From positions 1 through 64,000 of the forward strand of contig CAWAMJ010000012.1 of the NCBI GenBank assembly GCA_963783085.1: a DNA stretch of 64,000 nucleotides, read 5' to 3'. A program made the translations under genes and the position numbers. The notes beneath the pieces are model-generated. The model was given only the letters and a program-made list of their open reading frames with translations. It did not search any database and had not been told where the DNA came from. Positions within the stretch are counted from its first letter, which is position 1; each line of letters starts with the position of its first letter. Origin of the DNA: CAVYUC01 sp963783085. Its GTDB lineage: Bacteria; Bacteroidota; Bacteroidia; Bacteroidales; Prolixibacteraceae. Shown in pieces: positions 34,415 through 42,504 of the stretch.

Positions 34415-36583
34415 TTATTTATTTTTTACCGCTTTATTTTTTAACGAACATTGGTTGTAAATCGTTTTTTGAGCAACAGCCTTCTTATTTATTCCCTGCT
34501 GAAGCCTAATCCCTTTCCCGTTAATAAGCGGAGTAGAACTAAGTATCTTTATTTTGAAGGATTTAACCTTGCCACTTTCTACGTTAACTTTCGTTATCAT
34601 TACGGAAATAAAGGCTGCTCCGCATACCAAGGCCAGATTAGGATGACCACCTGTCTTCTTTCGGTAGAGCATGGATAATTTCATTCCTTTTTTTGGAGTT
34701 TTACCGGCTATCTGGTCACAGTTTCCAAAAAGATAAATAGAGTTTTCGGCCGGGGTCAATTTAGTGTATTTACCACTTTTAATGCCCTTCAAAACACTTT
34801 CTTTTAATTCAGTATATTTAAATCTGTCTTCCGATACTGCTTCCGATATATCCTGGGCAGTTTTGGCAGCTTTTATGTTTGATTCAAGGTCCTCAATGGC
34901 TTCTTTCCCACCGGACTTTAATTTATCCCTGTTGTCCAGGGCATCCTGGATATCCTGAACAGAAAGGTTTTTAAGTGCTTTATCAATACCTTTCACAATA
35001 TCCATATCAAGTTTAAGACCGTCATCAGATTTCAATAATTTCATCATTTTTTCCATCTTCTCATCACCATATTTATCATAAAGTTTGAGCAGTGCTTCCT
35101 GCTCAGGCGACAATTTCTTTGGATCACAATCCAAATCTGTTGTTTTCAGGTTAGTGTCCTCATATTTTTTAATCGGAAACAGAAGATTCTTTTGTCTTTC
35201 AGGCAATGGGATTACACCACGGAAGAATTTCAGGATACTGTCTGATATCGATTGGGGTAATTTTTTGAAAAAATCAAAGCCGTTGAGCAGCGGAAGAATA
35301 GCTTTTTTCTGAAACCAGCAGGATTTTACCACCATCCGGATGGCTGCTTCTTTTAACGCCGAGAGAGCCAGTTTTAAACATCCGAATAACGGAGGTGTGG
35401 CGCACTGAATAATACGGTAGCCCCATTTGACAATACTGAGAATATTGCCGATTGTTTTCAGGCCTTTCTTGAGTTTATTCGCAATATTCACTCCGGCTTC
35501 GAAAACCTCCAGTTCTTTGGAAAATTTTTGGCGAAATTGGATTTCAATTTTTTTCGGAAGATTAATCCATTCCTTTATCTTATCCTGGATGGGATTGATG
35601 TCCTCTTCGTACTTCTTTAAAAAAGTTTCGCTGAAGAAGTCTTTGATTAAAGCCTGGGCTCCTGTCGCAAGGGATCTCTTAAGGTTTTCATAAACCTGAT
35701 TTATGGTCAACTTCAAAAATTGAATAATAACTTTAAAGGCCACTTTTAGAACGGTTGCGAATGTTCCGGAACCAAATTTTGGTTTGGCTTTTACTTTATC
35801 AGGATTTGAAATACGATTTTTTATTCGCGTAAAAAGTGAGACGATCGTACTGAAAGCTGTGCCGAAAAAATTACGCAATTGGCTGTAAAGAATTCCAAAA
35901 CGGGTCCAGTGTCTCAATTGCCTGAAATTTTTTGCAATATTCTTAACATTTATATGTCCGAATGGCAAGGGTACATTTAAACCGGTGCGGTCTTTTAATT
36001 TCGAAACGGCATTGATTAATTGTAATTGTTGGTGTGTTTTATTTTGTCCTTTTCCTGAAGCTTTGGCTTTAAGGCCTACTCCGGTCATCCCGCTTACTTC
36101 CTTTTTCCACTTCTGATATTCATCCTGCCAGTTTTGGGGATCATAAACGGTCTCGGGGCTTCGCTGGATATTGTGTTGCGCCATCGAAGGATTTAGCCGA
36201 TGCCTGAAGCTGGGATAAACATTTGGAAGACTGGCATTGTCCTTTTTGTCTGCCATCCGGTTTATTTTCTTTTTTGATGTTGTTAGTTTCGTTTTAGCGC
36301 GTAACGTTCGTTTAAGTTTATTTAATCTTTTTATTGCATTTTCGAAAGCCTTGCTTTTTTTCATCTTGCGCAAACCCTTAGGGAATCTAAATGGTATGAA
36401 TTCATAAACCCATATTCCCGTATGTGATGGATGTTTATAAATCACTGCTTTCCCTTTCAAACCACCAATGGCCTGAAAAGCCCTGTTCAGTTTGTCATCG
36501 TACAACCCGAGTGGGACGTTTGCCCCTGAATTGTTTGAAATTTGCCTTAATTTCGGGATTTGTAATTGTTTGATTTTTCCCAA
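34415..36583 (-). CDS. C-terminal part of giant DUF4157 cargo (frameshifted)
   Basis: 722 codons open from a TTG at 36583; no ATG start is available, and the same frame is already coding upstream (SLAENKDGSYEFPKWNPS) inside the end of the preceding gene. It is therefore best read as the continuation of the DUF4157 protein at 36547-37941 after a one-base loss in an A5 run at 36643-36647. The merged product would have about 1,175 residues. This part is Lys-rich, with amphipathic/hydrophobic helices at about 240-320 (for example FGTAFSTIVSLFTRIKNRIS) and 390-440 with paired Cys (CATPPLFGCLKLALSALKEA), then a helical region and a C-terminal beta-rich tail. No catalytic motif is recognised here; membrane interaction is possible. 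Confidence 0.6.
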   Translation of the reverse strand: MGKIKQLQIPKLRQISNNSGANVPLGLYDDKLNRAFQAIGGLKGKAVIYKHPSHTGIWVYEFIPFRFPKGLRKMKKSKAFENAIKRLNKLKRTLRAKTKLTTSKKKINRMADKKDNASLPNVYPSFRHRLNPSMAQHNIQRSPETVYDPQNWQDEYQKWKKEVSGMTGVGLKAKASGKGQNKTHQQLQLINAVSKLKDRTGLNVPLPFGHINVKNIAKNFRQLRHWTRFGILYSQLRNFFGTAFSTIVSLFTRIKNRISNPDKVKAKPKFGSGTFATVLKVAFKVIIQFLKLTINQVYENLKRSLATGAQALIKDFFSETFLKKYEEDINPIQDKIKEWINLPKKIEIQFRQKFSKELEVFEAGVNIANKLKKGLKTIGNILSIVKWGYRIIQCATPPLFGCLKLALSALKEAAIRMVVKSCWFQKKAILPLLNGFDFFKKLPQSISDSILKFFRGVIPLPERQKNLLFPIKKYEDTNLKTTDLDCDPKKLSPEQEALLKLYDKYGDEKMEKMMKLLKSDDGLKLDMDIVKGIDKALKNLSVQDIQDALDNRDKLKSGGKEAIEDLESNIKAAKTAQDISEAVSEDRFKYTELKESVLKGIKSGKYTKLTPAENSIYLFGNCDQIAGKTPKKGMKLSMLYRKKTGGHPNLALVCGAAFISVMITKVNVESGKVKSFKIKILSSTPLINGKGIRLQQGINKKAVAQKTIYNQCSLKNKAVKNK

Positions 36584-37941
36584 AGAGGGGTTCCATTTAG
36601 GAAATTCATAGGATCCATCTTTGTTCTCTGCCAGGGATGTCCTTTTTCGGGATTTGCTTTTAAGTATTTATTAATATCGTTTTTGGTTTCCCGGATTCCG
36701 GCCATGTAGCTTGAAATTTGGCCCTTGCCAAGGATTTGTTCCGCTTCTCCGGCTGGTTTTAAATCTCCCAGTAGTATTTTTTGCGGCACCAGATCTAATC
36801 TACAAATATGCCCCTTTTCACATTTGTTTTTTCCCCGGCCAACCGGACCAGCAATGGGTGCGCCCTTTGCTCTCTGGGACTTAATACTCTTTATGCCTTT
36901 ATGGTGGAAATCAGGATGCGCTTTCAGGAACGATGGCAGTCCATTGATGAAAATAAGGGCAATGGGGGCCGAAGCCTGATAAAAGTCTGCCCTGCCGGCC
37001 CTTCCGGCCGCAAGACCACCTTTAATGGCCCCAGGTATTTTAACTTCGAAATACTGATTATCACCCGTATTTATTGTGGCAATTTCTTTCAGGATATGAT
37101 CATGGGTATCCGACCAGTTAACGGTTGTAGGTGAAAAGCTGTCTGCGTCTTTACATTGAATGTTAGATATTTTCATCTTAGCACTTACTTTACCACGGAC
37201 TGCTTTTTGTTGCATCACATGCGTCAACTCATGGGCCAGCAAATGTTTACCCATTGCGTTGCCTGGATTATATTGACCATTTCTGAAATATATATCCGAA
37301 CCGTGCGTAAAAGCTTTTGCTTGTATGCTTTGGTTCATTTTATTGGCTTGTGCTCCATTATGTACACGAACGTGCCTAAAATCTGTTCCAAATGCATCGC
37401 TCATAAACGTATTTGTTCTTTCCGGTAATGGTGAACCTCCACCTTTTGAAGTTTTTAATTGATTCTGAAGGTTCGGAGAAGCCACCATTCCCCCACTCTC
37501 TCCTTTTGCCCGAACAGGTTCTTCCTCTTCCGATTCATCAGATTGTCGCAGAATATCGTCCCTTTTGGTTTCCATTGGCGCTTCCTCTTCTTCCTGTCGT
37601 CGAATTGCTGGTTCAGCTTGTACGGATTCTTCCTCCTCATCCACAGATTGTCGCTGAATGTCAGGTTTTTCCTGAATAGGTTCCTCTTCTTCAGGCTCTT
37701 CTTGTTTTTGAATACCTGGCTTCACAGAACCTTTTTCTTCGTCCTGGCAAGAATCACATATCCCCTGAACCCGATTTTTCTCCTGCATTTTCATTACCTG
37801 ATTTGCCATGGCATCAGCTTCCTGCTCGTACTTGTCGTTCGGTTTATTGATAGTAAGTTTTGGAAATATTTTGTTTGGGCCAAAGAATGGTCTCTTTATC
37901 GAAGTTCCGGAGCTGGCGATTTCTTTTTTAAAAGTGTTCAT
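36547..37941 (-). CDS. DUF4157 eCIS cargo, N-terminal part with PD-(D/E)XK-like motif
   Basis: 464 residues as written, no signal peptide. It opens with the shared leader RPFFGPNKIFPKLTINKPND and a C62-x-x-C65 pair, then a Glu-rich repeat stretch (EEPEEEEPIQEKPDIQRQ and variants, 75-145), then the DUF4157 domain (155-246) with HELTHVMQQ from His237. Residues 275-415 look like a separate domain: a beta strand YFEVKIPGAI, GRADFY (316-321), then R-L-D383-L-V-P, L-L-G-D393-L-K395 and GKGQISSYM. D383 with D393-x-K395 fits the PD-(D/E)XK nuclease spacing, though this is by eye only. The frame breaks after residue 433 and continues in the 34415-36583 frame. Confidence 0.7.
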   Translation of the reverse strand: MNTFKKEIASSGTSIKRPFFGPNKIFPKLTINKPNDKYEQEADAMANQVMKMQEKNRVQGICDSCQDEEKGSVKPGIQKQEEPEEEEPIQEKPDIQRQSVDEEEESVQAEPAIRRQEEEEAPMETKRDDILRQSDESEEEEPVRAKGESGGMVASPNLQNQLKTSKGGGSPLPERTNTFMSDAFGTDFRHVRVHNGAQANKMNQSIQAKAFTHGSDIYFRNGQYNPGNAMGKHLLAHELTHVMQQKAVRGKVSAKMKISNIQCKDADSFSPTTVNWSDTHDHILKEIATINTGDNQYFEVKIPGAIKGGLAAGRAGRADFYQASAPIALIFINGLPSFLKAHPDFHHKGIKSIKSQRAKGAPIAGPVGRGKNKCEKGHICRLDLVPQKILLGDLKPAGEAEQILGKGQISSYMAGIRETKNDINKYLKANPEKGHPWQRTKMDPMNFLNGTPLWEKSNNYKSRN

Positions 37942-37953
37942 ATCTGCGTTTTA

Positions 37954-38856
37954 TTATTGCGGGAACAACTCGGTTTTTCCAGCGGCTTCAACAGCTTTTT
38001 TTATGGCTTTCTTTTCGGTGTCGTTCAGGCCGGATTGGTCAAGGGCATGATCTAAAATGGTTTCGGCGCCTTTCTCAATGGCTTTGCGGGCGCCTTTCTT
38101 TATCCAGGGGCGTAGTTTCTTAGGAACGTTCAGCTTTCTCATGGCGCTGTCAACGGAGTCATCAAACTTTTTCCAAAGTAGCTCGTTCAGCGATTTCTTT
38201 TTGTAAGGTGGCACGTAGGGCTGATCCCAGAGCCTTCTGTTAAAATCCTCTTTTTCCCATCGTTTTAAATCTTCCGGTGTGGGTTTATAGTCGAGATCAA
38301 ACAGCTTTTTCTTTTTGTCTTCCTTATTTTTTATTGTGGCCGGATCAAATAAAATATTGATCTCCACCCTGCGATTATATTTCCTTTGATTCTCCTTCTC
38401 TGTTTTTGACTTTCCAATTTCGGGAACTGCCGGTTGGGATTCGCCGTAAGCTATACCTTCGTAATTGATCGGATTGACTTTTGTCGTTGAATTAAGAACT
38501 GCAATGACGCCAAACCTCCTGTTTTCGGACAATTTCTGATTTTGCTCATCGCTTCCTTCCTGTGAGGCATAGCCATCTACAGTCACTTTTGGATTGTACA
38601 AATACATAAGGTCTTTGCTTAATTTTTGGACTACCGAATGATTTTGTACATCCATGAAAAAACTATCCTTGTCGAAATATACGATCGCATTAATGCCAAA
38701 GGACGTTCTGCTTATTTTTGGCGACGGAACTGCCGACTCCGTCGACATTGAAAATTGTCCCCCTTCTTTGTCTTGTAGCAGCGAAGGAGAGAAAAAAGGC
38801 TGGTTCTTATTTGATCCAGTGGATGACTTTTGCTTTAATGCTTCTTTCTCTGGCAT
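37954..38856 (-). CDS. OmpA-like protein in eCIS cargo module
   Basis: 300 residues. Residues 50-170 form an OmpA/MotB-like peptidoglycan-binding domain: NAIVYFDKDSFFMD, VTVDGYASQEGSDEQNQKLS followed by E-N-R-R, and KYNRRVEINILFD. Unlike true OmpA proteins it has no signal peptide, barrel or membrane helix, so it should be made in the cytoplasm. Its N-terminus carries NQPFFSPSLLQDKEG, reminiscent of the P-F-F leader of the DUF4157 proteins. The C-terminal third is charged and helical, ending in a Lys/Glu-rich stretch. It lies 13 bp before the giant DUF4157 gene and just after the tape measure gene. It could anchor the particle to a wall or be cargo (inference). Confidence 0.7.
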   Translation of the reverse strand: MPEKEALKQKSSTGSNKNQPFFSPSLLQDKEGGQFSMSTESAVPSPKISRTSFGINAIVYFDKDSFFMDVQNHSVVQKLSKDLMYLYNPKVTVDGYASQEGSDEQNQKLSENRRFGVIAVLNSTTKVNPINYEGIAYGESQPAVPEIGKSKTEKENQRKYNRRVEINILFDPATIKNKEDKKKKLFDLDYKPTPEDLKRWEKEDFNRRLWDQPYVPPYKKKSLNELLWKKFDDSVDSAMRKLNVPKKLRPWIKKGARKAIEKGAETILDHALDQSGLNDTEKKAIKKAVEAAGKTELFPQ

Positions 38857-38880
38857 AACATGAATAACTTATTTTCAAAT

Positions 38881-40305
38881 TTATACCCATTCTACAAACA
38901 AACTCCTTTTCATCCATGGCAGTTTAATCACAGAAATTGTCCAGGGCAATCTTTCCACAAGGATATCGATGCCACTTTTACGTTCGACTTGCAAAAGCCA
39001 GTTTCCGGAGGATTTCTGAAACTGCAATTTTCCGTTGCGTTGTAAAAACGTTTCCCTTAAGGCTGAAATAGATGATTTGCCCAGCTTTCCCCAGTGCTTG
39101 ATGACAGCTTCCAAAAGCTTGTCGGTTTCCTCTTTAGTTTCCTTTTCCAGGATGATTTCCCTTCTCAGGGTTTCTTCCACGGGCCAGGCGCAGAGAATCT
39201 TGTTCAGAAACAACAAATTTTCCGGCGCATTTTCTTCGCCGGTTGCCAGGTATTGCGTGAGGTGGATCGCTTTTACCTGCGCTTCGGGAGAAATAAAGTC
39301 TTTTTCTTCAGTCAAGTTGAGGTTGGCGAACAAATTTATGAGGAACGGAGCTGTAATTACCAAGCCGGCATTGCGAATGAAGAATTCTTTTTTTCGGGCC
39401 GGTTCCTCTTTGTCTTTTTCTGCTTTCTTCGCGATGTCTTTTTTTTCTTTAGTTTCGCTTTTTTTCGTGGTTTGCGTCGCCCGCCCGGTCATATTCTTCA
39501 TTTCTTCCTCCCAGGCAATTTCGCATTCTTTTTGGAGTTCGCCAAAATCCGGTTTTGAAACCCGTAACAAAAGTTTTTTCAGGGTCGACTCCACAAAAAC
39601 ATCATCGATAGAAAAATTGAATTTTTGAAAGATCGTTTTGTATTCCTCTTTTATTATGAAGCGGTCAAAAGCCTGGCGCAGTTTTTCCCATTCCGAATTG
39701 TGAATATCCCATAGTACATCTGCGAACCGCAATAAAAAAGTACGGGAAAATTGAGCTGCCAATCGCCGGATTATTCCAGTTTGGCTTTTATAAAGGGATT
39801 TTAATCCTTGCAGAAATTCTGATCTTCGTCCGGTATCTTCCAAAGAACCGATGATTTCGTTTTCAAATTCCTGAAAATCGAAATGCGGACCCTGGTTGTC
39901 AATATCACCGTTTTTCAGAAATTGAAAAAAGCTTTGCCATATATTCTGTTCGCTGGTCAGGAGATGTTCCTCCGGCGATTCATCTTCCAAAACAGGCGAG
40001 CCAGGCTTTCGTTGGCGGGCATTGTTCTTTTTTTTCAATAACTGTTTTTTCATCTGCTTTTCAAAACGGGAGAGGAATGTTTCTTCCCAGTTGTTCTGGG
40101 GCAGATTTTGAAGATCGATTTCCATCTTCGGGATTTGCAAAACCCGGTCGCCAATATCAAGATCGTTAAACAAACGCTCAAGTATTTCGGGTAGAACTTC
40201 CCGGCACAAACTGCTGGCTTTGTCCTGTATTTCCTGATATTCTTTTTCTGAAGGGACAGCGATTTCCAGGATATGACGTTGTATGCTATGCCGGTTTTTT
40301 TCCAT
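38881..40305 (-). CDS. eCIS tape measure protein (Afp14-like)
   Basis: 474 residues of the contractile injection system tape-measure family. The N-terminus HSIQRHILEIAVPSEKEYQE and the C-terminal closing motif LPWTISVIKLPWMKRSLFVE are the family hallmarks; the centre is charged and helical with a Lys/Glu linker (about 275-310). The tape measure sets the tube length in the particle, and this copy is short, predicting a short injector. The ATG at 40305 overlaps the preceding stop by one base (TGATG), showing translational coupling. Confidence 0.85.
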   Translation of the reverse strand: MEKNRHSIQRHILEIAVPSEKEYQEIQDKASSLCREVLPEILERLFNDLDIGDRVLQIPKMEIDLQNLPQNNWEETFLSRFEKQMKKQLLKKKNNARQRKPGSPVLEDESPEEHLLTSEQNIWQSFFQFLKNGDIDNQGPHFDFQEFENEIIGSLEDTGRRSEFLQGLKSLYKSQTGIIRRLAAQFSRTFLLRFADVLWDIHNSEWEKLRQAFDRFIIKEEYKTIFQKFNFSIDDVFVESTLKKLLLRVSKPDFGELQKECEIAWEEEMKNMTGRATQTTKKSETKEKKDIAKKAEKDKEEPARKKEFFIRNAGLVITAPFLINLFANLNLTEEKDFISPEAQVKAIHLTQYLATGEENAPENLLFLNKILCAWPVEETLRREIILEKETKEETDKLLEAVIKHWGKLGKSSISALRETFLQRNGKLQFQKSSGNWLLQVERKSGIDILVERLPWTISVIKLPWMKRSLFVEWV

Positions 40306-40727
40306 CAAGCTTTTCTTTCTTTTTTATTCTCCACCTCCTTTTCAAGCTGTAGTTTCTCGGCTTCGCCCGGCCAGTGTTTGCTTCTCGCAGAATGGATATC
40401 GATCATATCGAACAAGTCCTCGGTCATCCTGCTCAACTGCCTGAAGGTGTATATGCCATAAAAATTCAGGGTTTTTGCGCGTTCCTTGCCGATTTGGTTG
40501 ATTTTGGCCAGATCGTCGGCCTCGTCTTGTTCGGCCCTGCCTACATATTCTTCAATTCGTCGTTTTCGCTGTTCGTCACTTAAATCGCGCAAAACGATCA
40601 GGTCGTCGGCAATGTAATCGCAACAATGATAGGGTAGGTGGAAATCGGCGATTATTAGGTCATCAACATCATAAACAATAATAAATGTCCCGCCCTTGCG
40701 TACACCGGCAATGTGTTCCATTCCCAA
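40305..40727 (-). CDS. C-terminal part of Afp13-position protein, with HhH motif
   Basis: 140 codons open from a TTG. The same frame is coding further upstream (KHSPEATTGEFYSFLPHFLG), so this is the continuation of the protein at 40669-42504 after a one-base gain in the four-A (coding TTTT) run at 40785-40788. The segment MEHIAGVRKGGTFIIVYD begins the piece, and residues about 72-110 contain LAKINQIGKERAKTLNFYG followed by IYTFRQL, a helix-hairpin-helix pattern known from nucleic-acid-binding proteins and from protein-interaction modules. The stop overlaps the tape measure ATG. A separate gene with its own start is less likely. Confidence 0.6.
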   Translation of the reverse strand: MGMEHIAGVRKGGTFIIVYDVDDLIIADFHLPYHCCDYIADDLIVLRDLSDEQRKRRIEEYVGRAEQDEADDLAKINQIGKERAKTLNFYGIYTFRQLSRMTEDLFDMIDIHSARSKHWPGEAEKLQLEKEVENKKERKA

Positions 40728-42504
40728 AAAATGGGGCAGAAATGAATAGAATTCCCCAGTAGTGGCCTCCGGCGAATGTTTTGTAAAACGCGGTCAGCGG
40801 CGTTGCTTCGCTTAGTTTAACGCCGACAATATTAAAATCGAGGTTGTATTTATGTTTGATATTTCGCAGTTCGAGATGGGTTTCCGCAAAGGGTTGGCCA
40901 ATATGCCCTTCGATACGGAAAAAATCATACGGATCCAGGTTGTAATGCAAAGGCCGGATAATATGCAACTTGCCGGTATAGCTTTCCTCCGAATCGTTGG
41001 CGTGGTAGCATAAAATCTCATCGGCGGTGCTGTTTCGTGTGCGTTCGTAATTCCAGAAATGATGCAAAGAATAGCGATGACGAGCCACCGGATAATAATA
41101 ATACGGAATGGTTTGAAGTTCCACAGGTTTATCGTAGAAACGGCCCGGGGTAACTTTCAGCCTATCGAAAACAGGTTCTTGTTCCGGATCTTCGTGGGGC
41201 GTGTTGCAGAAATTCATTTTCGACTCCTCGATGTATCCGGGCAGATAAAAATTCTTTATCATCACCATTAGTCTCCAGAAATAAAGCCGGATCGAATTTA
41301 AGCGATCGGCCTGCCCGTTGAAAACCGGGGGATGTTTGAAGTGTTGACGGAAAGGTTGTGGAACGTTCGTTACCGTTTCGCGCAGGGGTTGGCCCAGCAG
41401 AAAATGGTTTGGAAATTCATCGGCTCCGCTTAAGCTCAGAAAGGTATAATCAATTAGCCGTTTTCGGAGGTCATGGTAGGCCGCAAGCAAATCCCTCATC
41501 CAGTCGTAGAAATACTGAATATATTCCTTGTGTACCGAACTGCCTTCATTTTTATTTTTCGATTTGAACGCGTCCCATTTGTCCATCATGGCATCAAAGG
41601 TGGCGGCGACATCCCAGGTGGGATATTTATCGATCAGCGGTTCATAATATCGGAACAGGTCGTTCAGCGCCTTGTATAGATCGGAGATCGCTTCGTCCAC
41701 ACAGGGACGATAGGTTTTGTAGATGTCATGAAGGTTTTTTATCTCCGGAAATTCGGATTGGTCCGGGCCACCCGGCGGGCAATCGTAGGGATCGCCTTTG
41801 GAAAAACCGAACCTTCGCAAAGGTATTTCGGGCAACCGCAATGCCGGGTTCTTGGCTTTGTTGACATCTTCGGCAGTGGGTTTGTCGTCATTGGGATTGA
41901 AGGCATCGCTGTAAATAAAATCTTCATCGTCTTCCAAACGCTTCCAGACCATCAATGTGCTGAGCTTCTGGATATCCATTTTTTGAAGAATATCTTCCTG
42001 CCGTGCCAGTAAAAAATGAGTGATGTGTTTTGCATGTTGGCCTTGTTCATCGCCCGTTTCCTCTTTCGAAAGCAGGAGTTCTTCTTCCTCCGGAATTTCT
42101 TCCTGTTTTTGTGGACTTTGATGTTCAAAATAAAGCAGAACAACCTTGTCCTTTAAAAAGGGATTTAGTTTTTCCTGTTGATATTGCGGGCTCAATGCCT
42201 GGTCGGAAACGGAAAATTCGTCGTCCGTCACAAGCTTCCACAGTGGAATTTGTCCGCCATCTTCATAAAAAAAGAATGGATATTCGCCTACAAACTCAAA
42301 TTCCCGGTAAAAAGTAAAAACCAGGTTGCCGGAAATTTCGATGTATTTTCCGTCGCTGCTTACGCCTTTTCCTGCCTGCACGCAAATGTGCTGCTGGGCA
42401 TCGAGATTTATTTCCAGTCCGGAAACGATGCCCGTGCCAATCAGGCAACGCCGGGTAATTCGGTTGGATTGGGCGATATGGCGGATTTTCTTTTTCCGGT
42501 TCAT
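40669..42504 (-). CDS. eCIS baseplate/fibre-position protein, unknown (Afp13 position)
   Basis: 611 codons as written, but the last 40 or so are out of frame; the true product is about 733 residues and ends at 40305. The N-terminus RCLIGTGIVSGLEINLDAQ with ICVQAGKGVSSDGKYIEISG resembles the G-V-V-x-G-L-x-V beta module at the start of many phage and injection-system fibre or baseplate accessory proteins. The middle is charged and helical (EEIPEEEELLLSKEE), followed by a His/Tyr-rich region (PYYYYPVARHRYSLHHF). Its place between the Afp12 and tape measure genes is that of the Afp13 fibre, but it is not fibre-like. The start overlaps the Afp12 stop (TAATG). Confidence 0.65.
   Translation of the reverse strand: MNRKKKIRHIAQSNRITRRCLIGTGIVSGLEINLDAQQHICVQAGKGVSSDGKYIEISGNLVFTFYREFEFVGEYPFFFYEDGGQIPLWKLVTDDEFSVSDQALSPQYQQEKLNPFLKDKVVLLYFEHQSPQKQEEIPEEEELLLSKEETGDEQGQHAKHITHFLLARQEDILQKMDIQKLSTLMVWKRLEDDEDFIYSDAFNPNDDKPTAEDVNKAKNPALRLPEIPLRRFGFSKGDPYDCPPGGPDQSEFPEIKNLHDIYKTYRPCVDEAISDLYKALNDLFRYYEPLIDKYPTWDVAATFDAMMDKWDAFKSKNKNEGSSVHKEYIQYFYDWMRDLLAAYHDLRKRLIDYTFLSLSGADEFPNHFLLGQPLRETVTNVPQPFRQHFKHPPVFNGQADRLNSIRLYFWRLMVMIKNFYLPGYIEESKMNFCNTPHEDPEQEPVFDRLKVTPGRFYDKPVELQTIPYYYYPVARHRYSLHHFWNYERTRNSTADEILCYHANDSEESYTGKLHIIRPLHYNLDPYDFFRIEGHIGQPFAETHLELRNIKHKYNLDFNIVGVKLSEATPLTAFYKTFAGGHYWGILFISAPFFGNGTHCRCTQGRDIYYCL

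Noticed and set aside
40785..40788. Programmed ribosomal frameshift in the Afp13-position gene
   Set aside because: No standard slippery heptamer or downstream structure is obvious, and other homopolymer frame breaks occur in the window; an indel is simpler.
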